Assembly (NCBI RefSeq): GCF_003977665.1
Contig: NZ_RYYV01000002.1
Location: 124,001 to 188,000, forward strand
Direction of reading: 5' to 3'
DNA length: 64,000 nt
Origin: Dyella choica
Lineage (GTDB): Bacteria > Pseudomonadota > Gammaproteobacteria > Xanthomonadales > Rhodanobacteraceae
Part shown: positions 52,520 through 59,762 of the stretch, in pieces
How positions within the stretch are numbered: position 1 is the stretch's first letter
Layout of the letters: every line of letters begins with the position of its first letter
The notes under the pieces: model-generated
Told to the model about the DNA's origin: nothing
The model's database searches: none
The model's input: only the letters and a program-made list of their open reading frames with translations
Made by a program: the position numbers and the translations under genes

Positions 52520-53494
52520 ATGACCATCGTTAAAGCCGCTGCCGTGCAGATCAGCCCGGTGCTCTACAGCCGCGAGGCCACCGTCGAAAAGATCGTTCGC
52601 AAGATCCACGATCTCGGGCAACGGGGCGTCCAGTTCGCCACCTTCCCCGAAACCGTGGTGCCGTACTACCCGTACTTTTCCGCCGTGCAAACGCCCATGG
52701 CACAGCTGTTCGGCAGCGAATATCTCCGGCTGCTCGAACAATCCGTGACGGTGCCCTCGCCCACGACGGACGCGATCGGTGAAGCCGCCCGCAAGGCCGG
52801 CATGGTGGTGTCCATCGGCGTGAATGAGCGCGATGGCGGCACCATCTACAACACACAGTTGCTCTTTGACGCGGACGGCACTCTGATCCAGCGTCGCCGC
52901 AAGATCACGCCCACGCATTTCGAACGCATGATCTGGGGCCAGGGCGACGGTTCGGGACTGCGCGCGGTGGACAGCAAGGTCGGCCGCATCGGTCAGCTGG
53001 CGTGCTTCGAGCACAACAATCCGCTGGCGCGCTACGCGCTGATGGCCGATGGCGAGCAGATTCATTCCGCCATGTATCCGGGCTCCGCTTTTGGCGACGG
53101 CTTCGCCATGCGCATGGAAATCAATATTCGTCAGCACGCGTTGGAATCAGGCGCGTTCGTGGTGAACGCGACCGCCTGGCTCGATGCGGACCAGCAGGCG
53201 CAGATCATGCAGGACACCGGCTGCCAGATCGGCCCTATCTCGGGTGGTTGCTTCACGGCCATCGTCGCGCCCGACGGCACGCTGCTGGGTGAGCCGTTGC
53301 GCGCCGGCGAAGGCGAAGTCATCGCCGACCTCGATTTTGATTTGATCTATCGCCGCAAACAGCAGATGGATTCGCGTGGCCACTATGCCCGCCCGGAACT
53401 GCTCAGCCTGCTGATCGACCGCACGCCGACGGCCCACCTTCACGATCGCGCCGCTCGCTCCGCCATCGATTTGGCCCGCGCCGAAATTCTCTGA
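52520..53494 (+). CDS. Nitrilase
   Basis: Carbon-nitrogen hydrolase of 324 residues that converts a nitrile to the carboxylic acid (or related amide chemistry). The catalytic triad is visible: Glu44 in FPETVVPYYPY, Lys128 in RRKITPTHFER, and Cys162 in ACFEHNNPLARY. The Cys context is CFEH rather than the commoner CWEH/CWEN of aliphatic and aryl nitrilases. Length is normal. The gene is closely followed by an NmrA-like oxidoreductase and is preceded by a MarR operator site. Substrate unknown. Confidence 0.92.
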   Translation: MTIVKAAAVQISPVLYSREATVEKIVRKIHDLGQRGVQFATFPETVVPYYPYFSAVQTPMAQLFGSEYLRLLEQSVTVPSPTTDAIGEAARKAGMVVSIGVNERDGGTIYNTQLLFDADGTLIQRRRKITPTHFERMIWGQGDGSGLRAVDSKVGRIGQLACFEHNNPLARYALMADGEQIHSAMYPGSAFGDGFAMRMEINIRQHALESGAFVVNATAWLDADQQAQIMQDTGCQIGPISGGCFTAIVAPDGTLLGEPLRAGEGEVIADLDFDLIYRRKQQMDSRGHYARPELLSLLIDRTPTAHLHDRAARSAIDLARAEIL

Positions 53495-53512
53495 CCAAGG
53501 CAGATCCATCCC

Positions 53513-54433
53513 ATGAATACATCGAATGAGAGCCCCATCCTGGTCACCGGCGCTGCCGGCGACGTCGGGGCCGTCGGTCGCAGCGTGGTCGCCATGCTGC
53601 TGGAGAAAGGTCACAAAGTACGCGCGCTGGTGCGTCGTGAAGACGAACGCTCCGAGAGCCTGCGCAAGCTTGGCGCCGATGTGGTAGTCGGCGACCTGAC
53701 GGATCTGAAGTCCGTCCATCGCGCCATTGAAGGCTGTCAGCGCATCTACTTCGGCATGTCGATCTCGGCGGCCTATCTGGAGGCGACCGCCAATGTGGCC
53801 GCTGTCGCGCGCCACCATGGCGTCGAAGTGATCGTCAACATGTCGCAGATGACGGTGTCGCAGATGGGCATCCATGAAACCACTGATAGTCCTCAGCACA
53901 AGCTTCACTGGCTGGCCGAACAGGTGCTGGCGTGGTCTGGCCTGCCCGTCGTCAACGTCCGCCCGACCGTCTTCCTGGACGGCTTTTTCCTGCGACTGGC
54001 GGCCATGGGCGTGCGCGACAACGACGAGCTCGTGCTACCGCTGGGAGGCGCCAAGACCTCGCCCATCGCCGCTTATGACGTAGCGCGTGTCGTGGCCACG
54101 ATTCTCGATGACCCGGCACCGCACATCGGGCAGATCTACAATCTGACCGGTCCGGAGTCGGTGGATGTCGAGCAGCATGCACGTGCCTTCTCCGAGGCTC
54201 TTGGCCGAACGATTCGCTATCGCGACGTGCCGGTGGAACCGTGGGCCGAGAAGCTCCGTGAGTTCGGCGTTCCGCCGCATCTGCTCAGCCATCTCGCGGC
54301 GATGGCCCGCCTGCACGCGCAAGGTCGCTACGACCGCGCCACTGACGACGTCTTCAAGCTGACCAGCCAGAAAGCCATGAGCACGGCCGAATTCGTGAAA
54401 CGTCATGCGGCCGAATTCACGCGTGGCCAGTGA
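53513..54433 (+). CDS. NmrA-like NAD(P)-binding oxidoreductase
   Basis: Atypical SDR/NmrA family protein of 306 residues. N-terminal Rossmann motif VTGAAGDVGAVGRSVV, VRALVRREDER and GDLTDLKSVHRAIEG are characteristic of NAD(P)H:quinone reductase/azoreductase-like NmrA proteins. No classical YxxxK catalytic motif is apparent, as is normal for the family. Located 18 bases after the nitrilase, likely co-transcribed under MarR control. Confidence 0.9.
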   Translation: MNTSNESPILVTGAAGDVGAVGRSVVAMLLEKGHKVRALVRREDERSESLRKLGADVVVGDLTDLKSVHRAIEGCQRIYFGMSISAAYLEATANVAAVARHHGVEVIVNMSQMTVSQMGIHETTDSPQHKLHWLAEQVLAWSGLPVVNVRPTVFLDGFFLRLAAMGVRDNDELVLPLGGAKTSPIAAYDVARVVATILDDPAPHIGQIYNLTGPESVDVEQHARAFSEALGRTIRYRDVPVEPWAEKLREFGVPPHLLSHLAAMARLHAQGRYDRATDDVFKLTSQKAMSTAEFVKRHAAEFTRGQ

Positions 54434-54544
54434 GCCGTACGGCCGGTCTACTCCTTCCAAGATCACCAACGATCGCTGCTAACGAATGTAGGCACGACCT
54501 CGCATTCGCAACTCGATCACTCGAACGAATCAAGTATCACTTTC

Positions 54545-55567
54545 ATGAAATGCCTTTCACTGTTCAGCTCCATCGCGATGGCTTTGGCCGTATCGGTATC
54601 CGCTACGCATGCGGCAGAAGTGCTTCCTTCCGGCGCCGCCCATGCCACCGGCAAGGTGTCCGATGCAGCTCTGGTCAAGTCACTTCCGGGCTTCAAGAAC
54701 GCGTACACCGACGTTGACGGCGTGCGTCTGCACTACGTTACCGGCGGCAAGGGCGAACCGCTGGTCCTGCTTCCGGGCTGGCCGGAAACCTGGTGGACGT
54801 TTCACAAGATCATGCCTGCCCTGGCCGAGCACTACACGGTTATCGTCATCGACATCCGCGGCATGGGTACATCGTCGCGGCCAACAGACGGTTACGACAA
54901 GAAGACCATGGCCAAGGATATTTACGCACTGGTCCAATCCCTGGGCTACGACAAGGTCGCCATCGCCGGGCATGACATCGGCTCCGCCGTGGCCTATGCC
55001 TACGCGGAAAACTACCCGCAGGCCACCGACAAGCTGGTGATGATGGAATTTCCGCACCCCGACGAAAGCCTGCTGACGTTCCCGCTACTGCCCACGCAAG
55101 GTCCGGTCGGCGACAAAGTGGGATCGTCGCGCCCCTACCTGTGGTGGTTCGCCTTCAATCAGGTGAACGAACTACCGGAAAAGCTGCTCGCAGGCCGCAT
55201 TCGCGTGGAGCAGGACTGGCTCTTCAAATACTTTCTGCAAGACGAGAACGCCATCGATGCGCGGGACCGCGCAGTGTACGAACAGGCCTACAACAGCGGG
55301 GAGGCCATTCGTGCTGGTAACGCCTGGTACCAGGCCTTCGGCCAGGACGTGGCCGATAACAAAGGCTACGGCAAGCTTGAGATGCCCGTCCTCGTGCTGG
55401 CCGGACCGGCCTACCCGTGGATGAAGGCAGTGGTCGGCAAGAAGGCCACCAAGCTCATCGCGTTGCCAGTGCCGAACAGCGGTCATTTCGTGCAGGAGGA
55501 GCAACCGGACTTCGTCAGCAAGACGATGATCGACTTCCTGCAAAACCCTGACACATCGAACCGATGA
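54545..55567 (+). CDS. Exported epoxide-hydrolase-like alpha/beta hydrolase
   Basis: Alpha/beta hydrolase of 340 residues with a signal peptide (about 1-23, ending ATHAAE), so periplasmic or secreted. Motifs: LLPGWPETWWTFH, IRGMGTSSRP, and the elbow AGHDIGSAVAYA with Asp at the nucleophile position, indicating an epoxide hydrolase or haloacetate dehalogenase-like enzyme. His is in NSGHFVQEEQP. 111 bases after the NmrA-like gene; possibly its own promoter. It is the third Asp-nucleophile alpha/beta hydrolase of the window, after those at 17854 and 18986. Confidence 0.88.
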   Translation: MKCLSLFSSIAMALAVSVSATHAAEVLPSGAAHATGKVSDAALVKSLPGFKNAYTDVDGVRLHYVTGGKGEPLVLLPGWPETWWTFHKIMPALAEHYTVIVIDIRGMGTSSRPTDGYDKKTMAKDIYALVQSLGYDKVAIAGHDIGSAVAYAYAENYPQATDKLVMMEFPHPDESLLTFPLLPTQGPVGDKVGSSRPYLWWFAFNQVNELPEKLLAGRIRVEQDWLFKYFLQDENAIDARDRAVYEQAYNSGEAIRAGNAWYQAFGQDVADNKGYGKLEMPVLVLAGPAYPWMKAVVGKKATKLIALPVPNSGHFVQEEQPDFVSKTMIDFLQNPDTSNR

Positions 55568-55771
55568 AACGACATTTGCGCCGCGTCAGTCAGTTTGTCC
55601 GATCGACGACAACGGGTCGCAACCAAGAATAGGAGATATCCCTTGTCCAACCCTACCGATAGGCAACCAATGCGAAAGGCGCCTGAACGCCTCTATGGCC
55701 ATAAGAACGATTTAGCAGGGCGCCAGGATCTGCTTGATCCCCGGCCGAACTTGCGCGCAAGGGGGCATGCC

Positions 55772-56233
55772 ATGTCATTCACCCTCAGAAGTCTCTTCAT
55801 CGTTGCCTTTGGCTCCCTCTTTTGCACCGCTGCCTGGGGCCAAAATACGGCAGAGGGTGACCACCCACCGGCGCTCCTTCCCTTGGCATCGGAGCCGGCA
55901 CCAAAGATCGTCGCCTATGCACCCTTGGCGGAGCCGCTGGCTCGTGGCGTCGCCATTATTCCATTTCGAACCGAAAACCTTCGAATCATGCCCGTGTTCG
56001 GCACGGCGGCGGCACAGGTATCACCACGCCTCGGTCATCTTCATGTGACTGTCGACCATTGGCCCGGCGGGTGGGCGCACACCAGTGTCGATCCGGTCAT
56101 TGTGAACGCATTGGCGCCGGGTCCGCACAAGGTTCTCCTCGAGATAGCCGATCCGACGCATAAGATCATGACCAGTACAACGGTCGATTTCGTCGCGCCC
56201 CAGAGGAAAGCCGACGAGCAGCATGCGCACTAG
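55772..56233 (+). CDS. Exported DUF6130-type protein
   Basis: Exported 153-residue protein with signal peptide (about 1-23, ending TAAWGQ). The core YAPLAEPLARGVAIIPFRTENLRIMPVFG and LGHLHVTVDHWPGGWAHTS are recognisable as a DUF6130-like domain; LHVTVD...WH-type His residues suggest possible metal binding. Function unknown. The start at 55772 is chosen for the signal sequence and AAGGGGG. Located between the exported hydrolase and a small conserved protein. Confidence 0.72.
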   Translation: MSFTLRSLFIVAFGSLFCTAAWGQNTAEGDHPPALLPLASEPAPKIVAYAPLAEPLARGVAIIPFRTENLRIMPVFGTAAAQVSPRLGHLHVTVDHWPGGWAHTSVDPVIVNALAPGPHKVLLEIADPTHKIMTSTTVDFVAPQRKADEQHAH

Positions 56234-56273
56234 TGTCCCGCGCACGAGCAAAAACACCACTTGGAATTGAACC

Positions 56274-56714
56274 ATGAAATTCACTGAAACTGCGCCCACG
56301 CTGCCGTGCCCATCGGGCCCGCCGCCGTGGCTGGGAAAAATTGCGCAGGACGCGACGCTTGAAGGGGCCGTTCTCAAGCGTGCCGTTCACGGCAAGGACA
56401 ACATTCTTGCCCTCATTTCACACGCCCGCAGCTTGTACGAATTCCAGGACTACACGTACTACGGGCCCTGGGGGAGCGAGTTCTTCATGGAGTCGTATCG
56501 GGCAAGCATCAACGGCGTGCCGATGGAATGCTCGGTGATCGTGCACATGAACGATGCCGGCGAAGCCGATTCGCTACTGATCCACCACTACCCGCTCGAC
56601 GCCACGCTGGAGTTTTCCCGCCTCATGGGCGAGAAGTTCGGCGACCAGTTCGCCAACTTGTACCTCACCGCCGCCCAGGCCGATGGCCTGGCGAAGGCCT
56701 CAAGCAAAAAATAA
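56274..56714 (+). CDS. Small protein of possible SnoaL/NTF2-like fold
   Basis: Cytosolic 146-residue protein with VLKRAVHGKDNILALISHARSLYEFQDYTYYG and NGVPMECSVIVHMNDAGEADSLLIHHYPLDATLEF; the alternating hydrophobic pattern fits the nuclear-transport-factor-2/SnoaL fold, a common small-molecule-binding scaffold. No catalytic residues can be named. It follows the DUF6130 gene by 40 bases. Family assignment is moderate confidence. Confidence 0.7.
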   Translation: MKFTETAPTLPCPSGPPPWLGKIAQDATLEGAVLKRAVHGKDNILALISHARSLYEFQDYTYYGPWGSEFFMESYRASINGVPMECSVIVHMNDAGEADSLLIHHYPLDATLEFSRLMGEKFGDQFANLYLTAAQADGLAKASSKK

Positions 56715-56811
56715 GAGGGCCAGGAAACAGGGGGCAGAGCATTTTTTGCAGCATTGAAGAGAGCGCTGTGCCATGGCAAGGCGTTTTCCGCGCCCCAAAG
56801 TGCTCTGATCC

Positions 56812-57201
56812 CTAGCCAAGTTCTTGGGCAACTTCCCAAACATGGCCGGACGGGTCGGCGAAGGCGGCCGTGCGGCGCCCCCACGGGCGGTCAACGGGGC
56901 CGTTTAGCAACCTCACGCCACGGTCCTGGAGCATGGCGCAAGTAGCGTCCACATCGGTGACCTTGATCGTGAGCAGAACATGGCTGCCCGCCGTCGCCGG
57001 AGCCACGGGTAGCGGCTCAATCAGTTCCGGCGCCTCGGAACGCTGGAGCAGGTTGACCGCGATGCCGCCGAAATCCAACAGGCAGGAAACTTCATCCCGG
57101 CCCATCACCTTGGATTGGAAGACGCTTTCATAAAAGGTCATGGCCTGCGTGATGTCGTCGACAAACAATGTCACGACTTCGATAGCACTTGGAACGGACA
57201 C
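56812..57201 (-). CDS. VOC superfamily (glyoxalase/bleomycin-resistance-like) protein
   Basis: Small 129-residue vicinal-oxygen-chelate fold protein: AIEVVTLFVDDITQAMTFYESVFQ, LLDFGGIAVNLLQRSEAPEL and TAAFADPSGHVWEVAQELG are typical repeats of the fold. The start is a GTG at 57201, supported by AAGGGGAAGCAG immediately upstream, giving the usual VOC length; the frame extends further upstream but without fold character. Could act as a metal-dependent lyase, dioxygenase or binding protein. Convergent with the preceding gene. Confidence 0.85.
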   Translation of the reverse strand: MSVPSAIEVVTLFVDDITQAMTFYESVFQSKVMGRDEVSCLLDFGGIAVNLLQRSEAPELIEPLPVAPATAGSHVLLTIKVTDVDATCAMLQDRGVRLLNGPVDRPWGRRTAAFADPSGHVWEVAQELG

Positions 57202-57250
57202 CTGCTTCCCCTTCTCCGAGCTCACTTCAAGGATTGTCAATGGCGCCAGG

Positions 57251-57646
57251 TCACTTCTGGTTGACGAGCTTCTCAAGCGCCAACGTTCGCGTGATCAAGT
57301 CATCCAGCTCAAAACTCTCCGACTGTAAGAATGCCGCGTCCCCAATGTCCTCCGGCTGGGCAGCCAGACGGTGGGTCTCGCTCAAATGATGCTTGAGCCA
57401 TGCTCTTTGTTCTTGCTGCAATTGAGCCCGCTGCTTGTCCTTGTACCTATGCAGTAGCGTCTGATAGGCCGCATTCAGTCTCGGGTCCCATCGGCCGACT
57501 TCAGTCTTATGGCATTCCAACATTTTCCCGGAAGCGCCGGCAGCTTGATCCAGGCATTTGCTGAACTGTGCACTCTCCTGTGCGCTTGCAGTAAATGCGG
57601 CGATACAGAGGGTGGCGCTAAAAACGAGAGATGATTTGCGGAACAT
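57251..57646 (-). CDS. Exported LprI/DUF1311-type protein
   Basis: Exported 131-residue protein with signal peptide (about 1-22, ending TASAQ). It carries CLDQAAGASGKMLECHKTEVGRWDPRLNAAYQTLLH and the RAWLKHH motif, characteristic of LprI (DUF1311), known as lysozyme-inhibitor-like domains; two Cys in CLDQ and ECHK may form a disulfide. The start is chosen to begin the signal peptide; longer frames lack it. Confidence 0.88.
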   Translation of the reverse strand: MFRKSSLVFSATLCIAAFTASAQESAQFSKCLDQAAGASGKMLECHKTEVGRWDPRLNAAYQTLLHRYKDKQRAQLQQEQRAWLKHHLSETHRLAAQPEDIGDAAFLQSESFELDDLITRTLALEKLVNQK

Positions 57647-57872
57647 CGTGGCGATCCTTTGCGTCTCTCTGACCGAGGTAGAGCTTAGGTTGGCTGATAC
57701 TGAACTATTTTCACTGAAATTTTCAAGAGAATGCGAAGGAACAACGGAACTCGTATCTGGGTTGAACTCGATATACGCCGCACCGTCATAATCCGCTCCA
57801 GTCACCCTGCCCCGGTCCGCTTCGGGCCAGCAGCGGAGGCTGGTCATTGAACCTACCCCCCAGGAAGCGGCG

Positions 57873-59453
57873 ATGAGAACAACTGAAGCACCTCAATCCG
57901 CCGCTCGCGGGGAATCAGTAGCGTGGCGTAAGCCCGGAGAGGTTGCCGAATCACCGCTGCAGGCGATGATCGACCAAAGCCCGCGCATGACAGCGCAGCG
58001 CCGGATGATTGCGGACATACGTAGCGGCACCGCGCCGCGCCAGCTGGCACAGCTCAACGCGGCGCCCGACAGCGAGGGCACCGGCATTCCAGGCGCCGCA
58101 TCCGAACAGTCAATGCTTGAACAAGATCCGGATACCCGCAAGGAACAGGCACGGGAAGATCTGCTGGCAACCATTGACGACCTGGATGGGGCCGACGGCC
58201 AGCAATTGGAGCGGGTGCTGGCGCAGCTCCAGGAAAAATACGCTCTGAGCAAGACCGTGGTCGACGTCGACGACCCGGAAAACCTCAAGGTGGAGCTTTA
58301 TGCGTCCCCGCCCCTGGTCATCGCCGGCGCTGCGCTGGGCATCGTCGCGATCGCCACGATGGGCGCGGCCTATGCCAGCTACACCCTCCGCAGACGGGTC
58401 ACCTATCACCGGACCATCAGGCGCCTGACCACTGCCGGTTACCGCAGGGACGATGCGGAGGCGCTATTCCGGCAGCACAACAACGAAAGGGACCTGATCG
58501 ACTGGGCGCCCGTCCTGCGTCGACAGATTGAAGACCGCGTAGCGATCGATGAAGCGATGATTGCTGGTATGCAAATCTATGACCGGAGCGTTACGCGCCT
58601 GGTCACTGCCGGTTACCGCAGGCACGATGCGGAGGCGCTGTTTCGCTTGCATGGCCATGTGGATCACTTGATCGCCTGGGCGCCGATCTTGCGCCGCCAG
58701 ATTGAAGACGGCGTAGCCATCGATCAAGAAATGCTCACTAACGTACTACGGCAACACGGCGCCGCCGACAAAATGGAAGAGTTACAGCGGGCGGGAGACG
58801 GAAAAAATCTGGCTTGGGGAGAACACAATCCCGGTCTCAACCTAAACGAACCAGGCCATCTAACCGAGCTAGGCCGTTGGATTAATGACAAAAACAATAA
58901 CCCTGAGCCCGATCCGGTGCGCGGCACCATGAATTGCTGGGAGGTGATCTGGTTCAGCGCCTACAAGATGCGGTACATCACCTGGGAGCATATGCATGAG
59001 GTCTATCAGAACGAACTCGAAGGGACGAGTCTGAACACGTATTTCAATGAGCGCATCAGGGTGGGCGCCCAGAAGAAGTTCGATCCGAACAATGCTGACT
59101 CTGGGCGTCCATTGCGCGGAGACATCGTGCTGTTTGGATCCGCCGAAGTGCATACGGCCATGGCCACAGGGACTGAGGCGGGACCGGAAGGAAAACGCTC
59201 TCCCGAAGTCTTCAGTCTCTGGACGCAACCCAATCACAACTACTTGCAGCGCGTGACGATAAATGCACTGCTAGCCGTCGATTCAGAGTGGGACGACGAT
59301 GACGAAGAAGAAGAAAACGAAGAAGAAGAAGAAAAAAAAGAAGAAGAAGTTAAGAGTGATAAAAGCGAATTGCGGATCAGTATCCGGCGCGGCAAAGACA
59401 AAGCCGCCGGACACGGCCCGCCCGTATGGTTCTTTTCTCCGAAATGGGGATGA
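57873..59453 (+). CDS. Modular toxin-like protein: eCIS-type motif, TM, tandem repeat, NlpC/P60-like domain, acidic tail
   Basis: Unusual 526-residue protein. An N-terminal segment LQAMIDQSPRMTAQRRMI (about 29-46) resembles motifs found in proteins associated with extracellular contractile injection systems (inference). A hydrophobic helix spans about 143-171. Two near-identical 58-residue units follow at about 183-240 and 241-290 (TAGYRRDDAEALFRQH and TAGYRRHDAEALFRLH), also duplicated at DNA level. The C-terminal domain contains Cys355 in TMNCWEVIWFSAYKM and GDIVLF...EVHTAM (His427), an NlpC/P60- or CHAP-like cysteine peptidase/amidase pattern. It ends in an Asp/Glu/Lys-rich tract (about 475-500) and a short tail. 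No family name is certain and there is no adjacent immunity candidate. Start ATG follows AAGCGGCG. Confidence 0.72.
   Translation: MRTTEAPQSAARGESVAWRKPGEVAESPLQAMIDQSPRMTAQRRMIADIRSGTAPRQLAQLNAAPDSEGTGIPGAASEQSMLEQDPDTRKEQAREDLLATIDDLDGADGQQLERVLAQLQEKYALSKTVVDVDDPENLKVELYASPPLVIAGAALGIVAIATMGAAYASYTLRRRVTYHRTIRRLTTAGYRRDDAEALFRQHNNERDLIDWAPVLRRQIEDRVAIDEAMIAGMQIYDRSVTRLVTAGYRRHDAEALFRLHGHVDHLIAWAPILRRQIEDGVAIDQEMLTNVLRQHGAADKMEELQRAGDGKNLAWGEHNPGLNLNEPGHLTELGRWINDKNNNPEPDPVRGTMNCWEVIWFSAYKMRYITWEHMHEVYQNELEGTSLNTYFNERIRVGAQKKFDPNNADSGRPLRGDIVLFGSAEVHTAMATGTEAGPEGKRSPEVFSLWTQPNHNYLQRVTINALLAVDSEWDDDDEEEENEEEEEKKEEEVKSDKSELRISIRRGKDKAAGHGPPVWFFSPKWG
59294..59350. repeat. GAA-rich low-complexity tract
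   Basis: An uninterrupted run of GAC/GAT, then GAA/AAA triplets encoding Asp, Glu and Lys near the 3' end of the toxin-like gene. The alternative frame through the tract is also open (Lys-rich), so slippage would change the C-terminus without a stop at once. Confidence 0.75.
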
Positions 59454-59762
59454 GCCGAATGGCGCTTACTTAAGCGTGCATCTTGATGCTTGGCGTGATT
59501 CGCCCCTCTTCCCTACTGCACCGTAGGGGAGAGGGTAGATTCTCGCACGGTGGCTGCATGTCGCAGGCAATGCAGCCATCTACGAAATGCCGCAACAGCA
59601 CGCGGGCAAAGGGACCATTGGGGTTTGCTCCGAATGGCGTTTTCTTAAGCGTGCATCTCGATGCTTGACGTGATTCCCGTAGGGGGGCAGGTAGATGGCG
59701 CCAGCAAGCGAGCAACTCGCTTAAGTACGTGCCATTCGGGATGAGCCCATTTCTCGATGGCG
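59454..59762. repeat. Three copies of an imperfect repeat plus GC-rich palindrome
   Basis: A module with core CCGAATGGCG...CTTAAGCGTGCATC occurs at about 59457-59501 and again at about 59630-59675 (direct copy, period near 174 bases); a shorter inverted copy lies at 59719-59745. A CCTCTTCCCTACTGCACCGTAGGGGAGAGGG-type palindrome lies between the first two. No coding frame is supported. This is the gap between the toxin-like gene and the glycosidase gene. Confidence 0.7.
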
